Assembly (NCBI GenBank): GCA_947372235.1
Contig: CANBSW010000031.1
Location: forward strand, 1 to 34,942
Source: Chitinophagaceae bacterium
Lineage (GTDB): Bacteria > Bacteroidota > Bacteroidia > Chitinophagales > Chitinophagaceae
Direction: 5' to 3'
DNA length: 34,942 bases
The notes under the pieces: model-generated
Database searches by the model: none
What the model was told of the DNA's origin: nothing
Seen by the model: the letters and a program-made list of their open reading frames with translations, nothing else
Translations under genes and position numbers: made by a program
Part shown: positions 1-8,702 of the stretch, one piece after another
Layout: each line of letters opens with the position of its first letter
Numbering within the stretch: the stretch's first letter is position 1

Positions 1-1073
1 CCCATCTCTTTTAATTTCTTTACCCGAAACTCCCATAAAGAGTTGGGTATGGCAACACCTACACCTGCATGATCCTGGTGGTTACAGGTTCCTTTGAGTT
101 TCATCCAAACATCATTTAAATAAAAACCACTGTCGGCAGTAAATTTGATCGTTCGGAAACCACAGTTAACAGAAGAAGCATCCAGTAATTGTCCATCTTT
201 CTTTACAATTGTTTTTACCTGATACAAATTCGGATGATCTACCCACCATAGATCCGGATTGGTAACCGGTAAAGATATTTTTGCAACGGCCTGACCTAAT
301 GCATTAACTACTACTTTGGTACTTGCAGAAACACCTGTTTGTGTTTTGGGATCAGTAAAACGTGATTCTACCTCTACAGTTTCATTTGCTTTACCAGAAT
401 TTTCAATCGTTACTTCTACAGGGATCACCCATTTTTTGGCACCCATTTTTACAGGATTGGCATATACACCATCTGTAATAATATGCACCGGATTCGATTT
501 TACCAACCATGTATGCCGATAGATACCTGCGCCTTCATACCACCAGCCTTCCATTGCATTGGCATCAACACGGATAGAAATATTATTCAGATCATCGCCA
601 TATTTTACATAAGGAGTGATGTCGATATAGAAAGATGTATAGCCGCACCAGTTTCTGTGAACTACTGTTCCATTGATCCAAACCTGTGCATAAGTAGCGA
701 TGCCATCAAATTGTAATTCAAGATGTTTGCCGCGGTCTTTGGGATCTACTTTAAAATTCCTCCGGTACCAGCCAATTCCTCTTTTGCGATAACCTTGTGA
801 AACATTTTCTGTTGAATCAAAACCTTGTTCAACTGCCCAATCGTGAGGAAGGTTTAGCAGTCGCCATTCCGTATCATCAAAACCCGGATCGGCTGCACCC
901 CAGGCTTTACCAGCCTTTGCATTACTATACGTATTTTCATGGCCTTTGATGGCTGGCATTGGAACATCGCCCATATAAAAACGCCAGCCATTATCAAGGG
1001 ATAATTTGTTGGTTTGTGCCGAAAGAGAAATGGTGAGAAGGCAAAAGATGGAAAATAAGATTCGGTTTTTCAT
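1..1073 (-). CDS. Glycoside hydrolase family 2 protein, beta-galactosidase-like (3' part missing)
   Basis: This exported enzyme probably removes terminal beta-linked sugars (galactose or a related residue) from glycans in the periplasm. The 357 visible codons start at ATG 1073 with a signal peptide (MKNRILFSIFCLLTISLSAQ). A GH2 sugar-binding jelly-roll follows (about residues 25-190: NGWRFYMGD, LPHDWAVEQGFD, GIGWYRRNF, VWINGT, GWWYEGAGIYRHTWL), then the immunoglobulin-like domain (about 195-310), then the first strand of the TIM barrel (GTCNHQDHAGVGVAIP). The catalytic glutamates lie beyond the left edge, so activity cannot be judged. GH2 also contains beta-mannosidases and beta-glucuronidases; the NHQDHAGVG motif favours the beta-galactosidase-like group common in Bacteroidota. 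It is downstream of the cytochrome/DUF1501 genes on the same strand, separated from them by a hairpin element. Confidence 0.9.
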   Translation of the reverse strand, partial: MKNRILFSIFCLLTISLSAQTNKLSLDNGWRFYMGDVPMPAIKGHENTYSNAKAGKAWGAADPGFDDTEWRLLNLPHDWAVEQGFDSTENVSQGYRKRGIGWYRRNFKVDPKDRGKHLELQFDGIATYAQVWINGTVVHRNWCGYTSFYIDITPYVKYGDDLNNISIRVDANAMEGWWYEGAGIYRHTWLVKSNPVHIITDGVYANPVKMGAKKWVIPVEVTIENSGKANETVEVESRFTDPKTQTGVSASTKVVVNALGQAVAKISLPVTNPDLWWVDHPNLYQVKTIVKKDGQLLDASSVNCGFRTIKFTADSGFYLNDVWMKLKGTCNHQDHAGVGVAIPNSLWEFRVKKLKEM

Positions 1074-1155
1074 GTGAGTTTGTTTCTGGGAATACAATTA
1101 TTATGGAAAGGTAATTCTGTATGCTTAGAAAATGAAAAAACAGAATCCCTATTTT

Positions 1156-1266
1156 CTCTGTGTTTATCTCTGCATCTCCCCTTCTCTGCGTTGAATAAAA
1201 ATATATTGAAATGCACTATTACTTTATTCAACGCAGAGAAGGGGGATGCAGAGGTGTCGCAGAGAT
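1156..1266. repeat. Intergenic inverted repeat, CGCAGAG word
   Basis: The left arm at 1168-1199 and the right arm at 1223-1253 are complementary apart from one inserted base. Weaker pairing continues outward (1156-1167 with 1254-1266). The word CGCAGAG/TGCAGAG recurs in the right arm at 1232, 1247 and 1258. It fills the gap between the stop of the 1272-3410 gene and the GH2 start. No U-tract follows the stem on the minus strand, so it is not a classic intrinsic terminator. Confidence 0.85.
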
Positions 1267-1271
1267 ATATT

Positions 1272-3410
1272 TTAGTTTAATACCAGTTCACTTAAAAATA
1301 CCCAACCCTTTTTACCCTTACCCCCATGCCATTGAGGCAATGACTGAATTGGATTAGCCACAATTTTAATACACTTCAAACTCGTAGGTGCAAAAGAAAA
1401 AACCTGCTGCACCATGGTACCTGGTTCGTTCTTGGTGGGTAAAGTTGGTGTAATGCGACCAAGCAAACTCATGTTTGATTTATTCATTCCCCCATATATT
1501 TCCATTTTAACAGGAAGAAATACATACTGTTCAGTACGTTTCATCAGATTGGCCATTACACTATGCAGTTTTACGGCATCATTGAAATAGAGATAAATAA
1601 CTGCGGGATTATTCATATAACCCAACCATTTCCCATTACCAAAATTGAGGTCGGCCAAATCTGCATCACTCAAAACATTTGCAGAAGGTTTATACTTAGG
1701 ATCTGCAGGCGTGGCAAGTTCTATGGAATCGGGTTTAAAACCTCTCTTCACAAACATGGCATTTGTTGGACTACTTCCTACCCAACCTTTTTTAAAAGCG
1801 CGTACTACCAGTTTTGTATCCGACTGTATTGCAAAACTGTCTTTATACACAAGACTTTTAGAACTATCGGGTGGACTGCCATCCAATGTATAACGTATCT
1901 CTGTTCCTTTTACCGGATGTTTCATTTTGATAAAACGTGCTGTATCGAATACACCTGTTTTTGATTCGATAAGCGGCACACTTAATTCTGCAATAAAAGA
2001 AGGATTATCTACAAATCCATTTTCGATATTCAGTTTGGAGATTTTTTTTCTTAATGAGGCAACCTGTAAAGTATCAATTTTTGTATTCCAGATAAATACA
2101 GAACTGAGTTTGGGAAGAGACGCCAGTTTTTCTATTGCTTCTGCTGTAACACTTGTACCGGATAAGGATAGTTCTTTTAATTTTTTCAGACCGTTTAATT
2201 GCTCCAATCCTTTTGCAGTAATATCACTGTTATTGAGATTTAATTTCTCAAGGTTTTCAAATTTATTGATCACTAAAAGATCATCGTCCTTTACAGGCAT
2301 TCGTGACAAACTGATAGATACCACCTGCTTTTTTACATCCAATAATTCTTCCAATGATTTTGAGCTGAAATTATTTCTGTTGTAAAAAGATACCGCCAAT
2401 GCAGGTGAGCCTAGCCCCTGCGGTTCAAGCACCCGATAATTATTATTGAGTTTTTGAATAATTTTTTCATCCGCCGCAGAAAAATCATAAACAGGATTAT
2501 TATTAATCGTAGATGGCTGAAGGTATGAAGCAGCCAGCAAACGGAAAGAATCTTTAACAGGAAGCATGGCCATTTTGTAATTCAATAATCCGCCTGACCT
2601 GATCCAGGCCGTTAATAAAACTGTTTCCTCTGCACTTAATTGTGTTTTGGAAATGGGTGGCATATGTTTCTTATCCTCTTCCGGTAAATGAATCCGTTTT
2701 AATAACAAACTGATCTCCGGCTCACCCGAAACAAAGAGTGGGCCTGTTTTTCCGCCTTTCAATATTCCGGTTGAATCATCCAATGATAAACCGCCTTTGT
2801 GATTACCATCTGCATGACAGGTTCCGCATTTGGCAGTAAATATGGGTTTGATGATATCCTCAAAAACCATTGCCTGCTCCATCGGTACTTGTTTTTTTTC
2901 TTTGTTTTGAATGGGTGCGAATAAATAATTTTTTCCATGCGTCAGGTCTCCGCCAAAATCACCTGTGATGAAGATCACAATGGTTGCAGCAATAGTGAAT
3001 ATCCTTCCCTGTATTCTTGCATTGACCAATGAATTGTAAAAAGTATAAAACAAATATCCCAACACAGCAATACAAATACCTCCCCATTTGTGCCACTGCA
3101 GAATACTTCCCGCATTTTCTGTTTCCTGAGAAAGAATCAACCCCATGATAGCTGTGATCACTGCTGATAAAGCTGCGGTTAATCTTATCAAAGAAAACAA
3201 TGCTTCATTGTGATTGGTTGATGGAAGCCAGATGGTTACAAATGCGATCAATAATAAAACAATAGGAAAATGTAGAAATAATGGATGCATATGACCTGCC
3301 ACCATTAACCAGTTGGGGATGTGTAAGAATTTTTCGAAGAGAGTGAGAAATAACAAGAGTATCAGTCCTCCTAATAAAATCCCTTCTCCTGTTTTTTTCA
3401 TTTGCTGCAT
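1272..3410 (-). CDS. DUF2231 membrane protein with c-type cytochrome, LRR and chitobiase C-terminal-like domains
   Basis: This 712-residue protein is a multi-domain fusion. Residues about 8-155 hold some five membrane helices with DUF2231 features (MHPLFLHFPIV near 42, GDFGGDLTHG near 150). A planctomycete-type cytochrome segment has one haem motif, CGTCH at 195-199, followed by GGLSLDD and by MPP before the usual end helix. About 340-460 carry leucine-rich repeats (LEKLNLNNSDIT, LKELSLSGTSVT). About 480-550 resemble the chitobiase C-terminal/FN3-associated fold (GTEIRYTLDGSPPDSS), and the C-terminus looks like a beta-sandwich (GKWLGYMNNPAVIYLYF). It is probably an inner-membrane electron-transfer or sensing protein with a large periplasmic part; the substrate is unknown. 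The neighbours 3513-8498 belong to the same recurrent gene set. Domain names are recognised by motif only, and the function is not established. Confidence 0.85.
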   Translation of the reverse strand: MQQMKKTGEGILLGGLILLLFLTLFEKFLHIPNWLMVAGHMHPLFLHFPIVLLLIAFVTIWLPSTNHNEALFSLIRLTAALSAVITAIMGLILSQETENAGSILQWHKWGGICIAVLGYLFYTFYNSLVNARIQGRIFTIAATIVIFITGDFGGDLTHGKNYLFAPIQNKEKKQVPMEQAMVFEDIIKPIFTAKCGTCHADGNHKGGLSLDDSTGILKGGKTGPLFVSGEPEISLLLKRIHLPEEDKKHMPPISKTQLSAEETVLLTAWIRSGGLLNYKMAMLPVKDSFRLLAASYLQPSTINNNPVYDFSAADEKIIQKLNNNYRVLEPQGLGSPALAVSFYNRNNFSSKSLEELLDVKKQVVSISLSRMPVKDDDLLVINKFENLEKLNLNNSDITAKGLEQLNGLKKLKELSLSGTSVTAEAIEKLASLPKLSSVFIWNTKIDTLQVASLRKKISKLNIENGFVDNPSFIAELSVPLIESKTGVFDTARFIKMKHPVKGTEIRYTLDGSPPDSSKSLVYKDSFAIQSDTKLVVRAFKKGWVGSSPTNAMFVKRGFKPDSIELATPADPKYKPSANVLSDADLADLNFGNGKWLGYMNNPAVIYLYFNDAVKLHSVMANLMKRTEQYVFLPVKMEIYGGMNKSNMSLLGRITPTLPTKNEPGTMVQQVFSFAPTSLKCIKIVANPIQSLPQWHGGKGKKGWVFLSELVLN

Positions 3411-3443
3411 AGATTAATACTTTCTAATATTAAACGGTTCCTT

Positions 3444-3497
3444 ATTGCGCCTTTGCCTTTGCGTGCAAATTTTCTCACAAAGGAGCAAAGGCGCAAT
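3444..3497. repeat. Intergenic inverted repeat, CGCAAAGG word
   Basis: The arms ATTGCGCCTTTGC (3444-3456) and GCAAAGGCGCAAT (3485-3497) are perfectly complementary, and imperfect pairing continues inward. Read on the plus strand, the right arm is an exact 8-bp series: CACAAAGG, AGCAAAGG, CGCAATTT (3476-3499). It lies in the 102-bp gap between the 1272-3410 and 3513-4535 genes. Confidence 0.85.
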
Positions 3498-3512
3498 TTT
3501 TGTTTGTCATAT

Positions 3513-4535
3513 TTATACCCTCGTAAATTTATAAGGATACACTTTCCCCGAACTCCATTGCGCTACATACAAATTCTCATCGCTATCCACACAAACATCG
3601 TGGGGATGAACAAATATTTTTTCTTCCTGTACCATTGGTTGTAAAATTTTGTCTTTGTATATCGGTTCTGTACCACCAATATTCGAAACCACTTTATTCT
3701 TTTTATCCAATATGGTTACAAATCCCGTTCCTGTTGTATTCATGGCTGGCGAACGAAGTACCGCTGCATACAAATGATCGCCATGAATAACCGGTCTGCA
3801 AACACAGGCACCGGGCAGTTCAATCACTTCAATAAGTTTGCCTTCCATTGAAAAACGTTTGAAACAATTACGGGTGCGGTCTGTAACCAATAACGTATGT
3901 TTTTTTGAACGTGTATCAACCAATATTCCATGTGCATTATCCAAATGTTCGGTTCCTTCTCCCTTTCCTCCAAAGAAATGTTTTAGTTTGCCATTGGCAT
4001 CGTAATGCATGATGTATTGAGAACCATATCCATCTGCAATATAAAATTCGCCATTCTCCAACACAGTGGTTTCTGTAGGAACAAATGCTTCTTTCTTTGC
4101 ATACACACCGGTATCAGCGGGATAATCTACGGTAAACAAGATCTTCCCGTCAATCGTTGTTTTATACACCTGGTGTTTATTCGTATCAGTAATAAATAAA
4201 AAATCTTCCCCTCCTGTTTTCTGAATGGTCAATCCGTGTGCGCCGGGAAACTCATGTCCCCAGCTGGTTTGCAGTTTGCCTGATGTATTATATACCAAAA
4301 CATTATTCTTTGTTTCATTGGTGAGAAGAATAATATTTCCCTTGCTATCCTGTACCATTTCATGACAATCATTCACCGGATATTGATCACTCAACACGCC
4401 CCATTTGGTATCTATTCTGTAGCGCATCCCATTGTGGCCATAGATCTCACCTTGTTTTTTTGCAAACAGATCTTTCATAATTAATAATGAGCCTGTAGCG
4501 AGTGTGGTTTGTTTGAGGAATGTTCTTCTTTTCAT
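3513..4535 (-). CDS. Tat-exported NHL-repeat beta-propeller protein
   Basis: A 340-residue protein. The N-terminus MKRRTFLKQTTLATGSLLIM is a twin-arginine signal (RRTFLK), so it is probably exported folded. The rest reads as NHL-type blades: AHGLTIQ, LFITDTNKHQVYK, FYIADGYGSQYIMHYD, LDNAHGILVD, LLVTDRTRNCFKRF, and a closing blade HPHDVCVDSDENLYVAQW. Six-bladed propellers of this kind act as binding or lyase scaffolds (peptidylglycine amidating lyase is a distant relative), but no catalytic set can be assigned from sequence alone. It is flanked by the DUF2231-cytochrome gene and the DUF1501 gene, with a hairpin element in each gap. The context suggests a periplasmic partner of those proteins; the function is unknown. 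Confidence 0.85.
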   Translation of the reverse strand: MKRRTFLKQTTLATGSLLIMKDLFAKKQGEIYGHNGMRYRIDTKWGVLSDQYPVNDCHEMVQDSKGNIILLTNETKNNVLVYNTSGKLQTSWGHEFPGAHGLTIQKTGGEDFLFITDTNKHQVYKTTIDGKILFTVDYPADTGVYAKKEAFVPTETTVLENGEFYIADGYGSQYIMHYDANGKLKHFFGGKGEGTEHLDNAHGILVDTRSKKHTLLVTDRTRNCFKRFSMEGKLIEVIELPGACVCRPVIHGDHLYAAVLRSPAMNTTGTGFVTILDKKNKVVSNIGGTEPIYKDKILQPMVQEEKIFVHPHDVCVDSDENLYVAQWSSGKVYPYKFTRV

Positions 4536-4561
4536 GGTTGCTGTTTATGGTAACTTTAAAA

Positions 4562-4615
4562 TTCAACGCAGAGAACTCTGCGAAACTTCAGCGCTCTCTG
4601 CGGCTCTGCGTTGAA
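4562..4615. repeat. Intergenic inverted repeat, CGCAGAG word
   Basis: TTCAACGCAGAG at 4562-4573 pairs perfectly with CTCTGCGTTGAA at 4604-4615. CTCTGCG recurs inside at 4576, 4596 and 4604, the last two exactly 8 bp apart. The inner part could fold in several ways because the words are interchangeable. It fills the gap between the DUF1501 stop (4621) and the NHL start (4535). Confidence 0.85.
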
Positions 4616-4620
4616 AAAAA

Positions 4621-6072
4621 TCAACTTAAAATATCTCTCACCACTTTCCCCTCCACATCAGTTAATCTAAATCGCCGTCCCTGGTATAAATACACGAGTT
4701 TCTCATGATCCAATCCCAACTGATTCAAAACCGTTGCCTGAAAATCGTGCACATGAACCGGGTTCTGAACAATATTATATCCAAACTCATCCGTTTCTCC
4801 ATACACCATTCCCGGCTTAATTCCTCCCCCGGCCATCCATATTGAAAAGCAACGTGGGTGGTGATCGCGGCCATATTTGTCTTCCGTCATCTTACCCTGG
4901 CAATAATTGGTTCTTCCAAATTCGCCACCCCAGATCACCAGTGTTTCATCTAACAATCCTCTCTGTTTCAGATCAGTGATCAATGCAGCAGAAGCCTGAT
5001 CAACATCTTTTGCCTGACCCTTCATTTCAATTGGCAAGTTTCCATGTTGATCCCATCCCTGGTGATAGAGTTGAATAAAACGAACACCGTTCTCAGATAA
5101 TTTTCTTGCCAGCAAACAGTTGGCAGCATAGGTTCCGGGCACCAGACATTCAGATCCGTATAATTTTACAATGTCTTCCGATTCTTTGGTAACATCCAGA
5201 ATATCCGGCACTGCCGTCTGCATTCTGAATGCGGTTTCATATTGTTGAATTTTAGTAGCAATCTCCGGGTCACCAAAATTTTTGTAATCCATTTCATTCA
5301 ATTCCCCAATCTTGTCCAGCATCTGGCGTCTTGCATTTCTATCCATTCCATCCGGATCCTGCAAATACAAAACCGGATTATCGCCACTGCTGAATTGCAC
5401 TCCCTGGTGTATCGAATCTAAAAAACCATTGCTCCATAATTTTGAATACACTCCTTGTCCATTTCCTTTTCCCCTTGATAGTAAAACACAAAATGCAGGA
5501 AGGTTTTTGTTTTCAGAACCCAAACCATAACTCACCCATGATCCCATGCTTGGCCTTGCACCCTGTTGATTTCCGGTTTGAAAAAAAGTTAAGGCCGGAT
5601 CATGGTTGATGGCTTCTGTATGCATACTTTTTACAATGCAGATATCATCCACGATCTTAGACATATAGGGGAATAATTCACTAACCCATGCGCCTGATTG
5701 ACCATGCTGATTGAATTTATAATAGGAACCAACCAGTGGAAATGTTTTTTGTTGCGATGTCATTCCGGTAAGCCTTTGCCCCTGTCTGATAGAATCCGGA
5801 AGATTCTCCCCCATCATTTCACAAAGCATTGGTTTATGATCAAAGGTTTCCAATTGAGAGGGCGCACCGTTCTGAAACAAATAAATAACCCGTTTTGCTT
5901 TGGGTGCAAAATGAGGAATGCCAGGAACAAAGCCTGCATCATCTGATGCACCGCCAAACAGATCAGGCATCAGCAATGAACCCAATGCAACGCTGCCCAC
6001 GCCAATACTAAGGCTGGCTAAGAATTTGCGTCGGTTGATGTTGAGTGCGCGTTCCAGTAATTCTTTTTGCAT
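4621..6072 (-). CDS. DUF1501 (sulfatase-like fold) Tat-exported protein
   Basis: A 483-residue protein of the DUF1501 family, which is related to the alkaline phosphatase/sulfatase fold and is nearly always encoded beside DUF1549/DUF1553 cytochromes, as here. The N-terminus has a twin-arginine signal (NINRRKFLASLSIGVGSVAL). Family signatures are VIYLFQNGAPSQLETFDHKP near 65, SMHTEAINHDPA near 150, GSWVSYGLGS near 180, GWDQHG near 345, and the C-terminal block WGGEFGRT, GRDHHP, WMAGGGIKPGMVYGETDEFG. The end (LGLDHEKLVYLYQGRRFRLTD) is intact and the length is normal for the family. The reaction is unknown. The start ATG 6072 places the Tat motif near residue 14. A hairpin element lies in the gaps on both sides. 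Confidence 0.92.
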   Translation of the reverse strand: MQKELLERALNINRRKFLASLSIGVGSVALGSLLMPDLFGGASDDAGFVPGIPHFAPKAKRVIYLFQNGAPSQLETFDHKPMLCEMMGENLPDSIRQGQRLTGMTSQQKTFPLVGSYYKFNQHGQSGAWVSELFPYMSKIVDDICIVKSMHTEAINHDPALTFFQTGNQQGARPSMGSWVSYGLGSENKNLPAFCVLLSRGKGNGQGVYSKLWSNGFLDSIHQGVQFSSGDNPVLYLQDPDGMDRNARRQMLDKIGELNEMDYKNFGDPEIATKIQQYETAFRMQTAVPDILDVTKESEDIVKLYGSECLVPGTYAANCLLARKLSENGVRFIQLYHQGWDQHGNLPIEMKGQAKDVDQASAALITDLKQRGLLDETLVIWGGEFGRTNYCQGKMTEDKYGRDHHPRCFSIWMAGGGIKPGMVYGETDEFGYNIVQNPVHVHDFQATVLNQLGLDHEKLVYLYQGRRFRLTDVEGKVVRDILS

Positions 6073-6090
6073 ATTGTTATTTTAAAAACT

Positions 6091-6190
6091 ACTCTGTGTA
6101 ACTCTATGTCTCCTCTGTGTTTTAATTTCACTTCCGTATTTGTAACTTTTTTTCACCACAGAGGCGCGGAAACATAGAGTTACACAGAGT
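6091..6190. repeat. Intergenic inverted repeat, CACAGAG word
   Basis: The outer arms ACTCTGTGTAACTCTATGT (6091-6109) and its perfect complement (6172-6190) are joined by a second stem, CCTCTGTG (6112-6119) with CACAGAGG (6157-6164). The word CTCTGTGT/CTCTATGT recurs at 6092, 6102 and 6113. On the minus strand the stem ends in AGTTTTTAAA, so this copy could also end transcription of the 6192-8498 gene. Confidence 0.88.
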
Positions 6191-6191
6191 A

Positions 6192-8498
6192 TTATGTTTT
6201 AGTAATCGCTTCTTCCATGTTATAGATCACCTGTATCACCTGCATTAATGCGGCTAGCTCTGCAGTATTCTTGGTAACCGGTTTATATTGACCAACAGCA
6301 ATTATTTTTTCGGCAGATTTTTTATCTGTTTTGAACAAGGTTTGTTTTTCATTCCAGTATTCTGTTAATATTCCCATCTCTTTCCGATCAGGTATGCGAC
6401 AAATAATTTTCCGGAATGCTTCTTCCACATTTGCCGCAGATGCATTTCCTTTTTTCAATAACTGATCTGATAAAGCGAGTGATGCTTCCAACACTGCCGG
6501 ATCATTCATCATGATCAATGCCTGCAATGGTGTATTGGTTCGTGAACGTTTTACTTCACATTGATCTCGGCTGCCGGCATCAAAGATCATCATGTTGGGT
6601 GGTGGTACGGTTCGTTTGATAAATGTGTACATGCCTCGTCGATATACTGCCTGACCTGTATCCTGTTTATAACTTGCCAATATGCCTCTTCCTGATGTTG
6701 CCAATTCCCACAAACCCTTTGGCTGATAGGCTTTCACGCTTGTGCCGCCAATGGTTCTGTTTAACAAACCACTGCTGGCCAAAACAAGGTCTTTCACCAG
6801 TTCTGCCGGCAAACGCATTCTGGGTGCACGGGATAAATAAATATTTTCAGGATCATTTTTTAATTTGTCTTTAGAGATCACAGCCGATTGACGATACGTT
6901 GCCGACATCACAATTTGTTTCACCAATCGTTTGATATTCCATCCATTCTCCCTGAAATCAACAGCCAGCCAATCAAGCAATGCAGGATGTGTGGGAAGAT
7001 CTCCCTGCATACCAAAATCAGCGGCAGATTTTACAATGCCTCTTCCAAAAAATTCCTGCCATATTCGGTTCACAAATACCCTTGCGGTTAGTGGATTTTT
7101 TTCATTGAATAACCATTGTGCCAATCCCAATCTGTTACCCGGATAATTTGCAGGAAATGACAAGATAGAAGCGGGTGTTCCCGGTTCAACAGAATCTCCA
7201 TGCTGATCGTAATTGCCACGTGTAAGTACATAAGTTGTTCTTGCAGTATCCCTGTCTTTCATAACAGATACTTCCAGTTTATTCGTATCTGTTTTATTCA
7301 CAAACTTTAAAATACCCTGAAGATCTTCTTTGGTGATTTCCATCCGTGGATTCTTTGCATATGTTTCAGGACCACCGACAGATGATTCCAATCCTACTTC
7401 TTTTATACTGTTAAAGAAAGCAGTCATCTTATAATAATCCTTTTGCGAAAAAGGATCGTACTTATGATCATGACATTTAGCACATTCCATTGTAATACCT
7501 AAAATACCGCGCGACATGGTATTGGTTCTGTCTACTACATATTCCACACGGTATTCCTCATCCACAACACCACCTTCCTCTGTGATCTTATGGTTACGAT
7601 TAAATCCGGTAGCGAGTATCTGTTCTTTTGTTGCATTGGGTATCAGATCACCCGCCATTTGCCAGGTGATAAATTTGTCGTAAGAGAGGTTATTATTAAA
7701 TGCATGGATCACCCAATCTCTCCATGGCCACTGACTTCTGTAATTATCATCCTGGTAACCGTGCGAATCTGCATAACGTGCAATATCCAGCCAGGGCAAT
7801 GCCATTCTTTCTCCATACGATGGTTGCTGTAATAAGGCATCCACCATTTTTTCATAAGCGTTGTCAGATTTATCCTCTAGAAATTTTTGTGCTTGTTCAG
7901 GTGTGGAAGGAAGTCCGTTAAGATCAAAACAAATTCGTTTCAGTAATCTTTCCCTGTCAGCTTCTTCATTGGGCGAGAATGAATGTTTCTCCATTTCATT
8001 CAAAACAAAATAATCTATTTGATTTTTAGGCCAGGAAGTGTTGCTTACTTTTGGGATAGCAGGTTTTACAGGAGCCACAAAAGCCCAGTGTTTTTCATAC
8101 TTTGCACCCTGCCGGATCCATTTTTTGATGATGGCTACTTCTGTTGCTGTTAATGATGGAAGATGACTGTTGAGCGGTGGCATTTGCAGGCCCGTATCTT
8201 TTGAACTAACCCTGATAAACAATTCAGATTGATCCGGATCGCCCGGAACCAGTGCATGTGAACGGGGATGTTCCTTTAATGCTTTATAAGCTTCCGATTC
8301 AATATCTAATCGTAACCCAGCCTGACGTTTATTGGCATCAGGACCATGACATTTAAAACATTTATCAGAAAAAATGGGGCGTACCTGGAAATTATAACTG
8401 ATGCGTTCTGTATCATCTGTACCCGGCACTGTATTTCCAGTGCAGGAATACAAATACACAAGTACAACCAACAGGGAAACAACAATCAGTTTTCTCAT
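6192..8498 (-). CDS. Planctomycete-type cytochrome c lipoprotein with DUF1549 and DUF1553 (PSD1) domains
   Basis: A 768-residue protein. I take ATG 8498 as the start because it begins a lipoprotein signal (MRKLIVVSLLVVLVYLYSC, lipid Cys at 19); a longer frame to 8576 adds 26 residues that would hide the signal. A PSCyt1 domain follows with haem motif CFKCH (47-51) and the usual GLRLD, PDQSELFIRV and MPP elements. DUF1549 starts near 145 (WPKNQIDYFVLNEMEKH) and contains a second motif, CAKCH, at 339-343. DUF1553 occupies about 480-740 (GLAQWLFNEKNPLTARVFVNR, IWQEFFGRGIV, FDAGSRDQCEVKRSRTNTP). It is probably membrane-anchored on the periplasmic side and works with the DUF1501 protein encoded next to it. 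Redox partner and substrate are unknown. Confidence 0.93.
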   Translation of the reverse strand: MRKLIVVSLLVVLVYLYSCTGNTVPGTDDTERISYNFQVRPIFSDKCFKCHGPDANKRQAGLRLDIESEAYKALKEHPRSHALVPGDPDQSELFIRVSSKDTGLQMPPLNSHLPSLTATEVAIIKKWIRQGAKYEKHWAFVAPVKPAIPKVSNTSWPKNQIDYFVLNEMEKHSFSPNEEADRERLLKRICFDLNGLPSTPEQAQKFLEDKSDNAYEKMVDALLQQPSYGERMALPWLDIARYADSHGYQDDNYRSQWPWRDWVIHAFNNNLSYDKFITWQMAGDLIPNATKEQILATGFNRNHKITEEGGVVDEEYRVEYVVDRTNTMSRGILGITMECAKCHDHKYDPFSQKDYYKMTAFFNSIKEVGLESSVGGPETYAKNPRMEITKEDLQGILKFVNKTDTNKLEVSVMKDRDTARTTYVLTRGNYDQHGDSVEPGTPASILSFPANYPGNRLGLAQWLFNEKNPLTARVFVNRIWQEFFGRGIVKSAADFGMQGDLPTHPALLDWLAVDFRENGWNIKRLVKQIVMSATYRQSAVISKDKLKNDPENIYLSRAPRMRLPAELVKDLVLASSGLLNRTIGGTSVKAYQPKGLWELATSGRGILASYKQDTGQAVYRRGMYTFIKRTVPPPNMMIFDAGSRDQCEVKRSRTNTPLQALIMMNDPAVLEASLALSDQLLKKGNASAANVEEAFRKIICRIPDRKEMGILTEYWNEKQTLFKTDKKSAEKIIAVGQYKPVTKNTAELAALMQVIQVIYNMEEAITKT

Positions 8499-8669
8499 TT
8501 GGGCATCGTTAGGGCTAGAGCAATTTACAATTAAATCATCCAAAAAACACATTCGGTTTTTATACAATCCATTCAACCGGAATTAGGTGATACAACCAGA
8601 AATATGATTATAGAGCAAACACAGATGTTAGAAAGGTGGTATTATTTCGTTCATGCCATTCTTTTTCGC

Positions 8670-8685
8670 CACAGATTCACAAATT
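8670..8685 (+). repeat. Short tandem 8-bp word, CACAGATT type (no clear inverted arm)
   Basis: CACAGATT (8670-8677) is followed at once by CACAAATT (8678-8685). It is the only notable structure I see in the 204-bp gap between the DUF1553 gene and the cyclophilin gene, apart from an isolated ACACAGATG near 8615. It looks like a decayed or single-armed relative of the other intergenic elements. Confidence 0.5.
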
Positions 8686-8702
8686 ATGGCTTCAGGTCGG
8701 AT

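Noticed and set aside
1563..2385. Plus-strand reading frames within the 1272-3410 gene
   Set aside because: They are antisense shadows of a strongly supported minus-strand gene and lack recognisable domains.
8499..8576. Longer start for the DUF1553 lipoprotein gene
   Set aside because: The extra 26 residues precede and would mask a clear lipoprotein signal that begins at ATG 8498.
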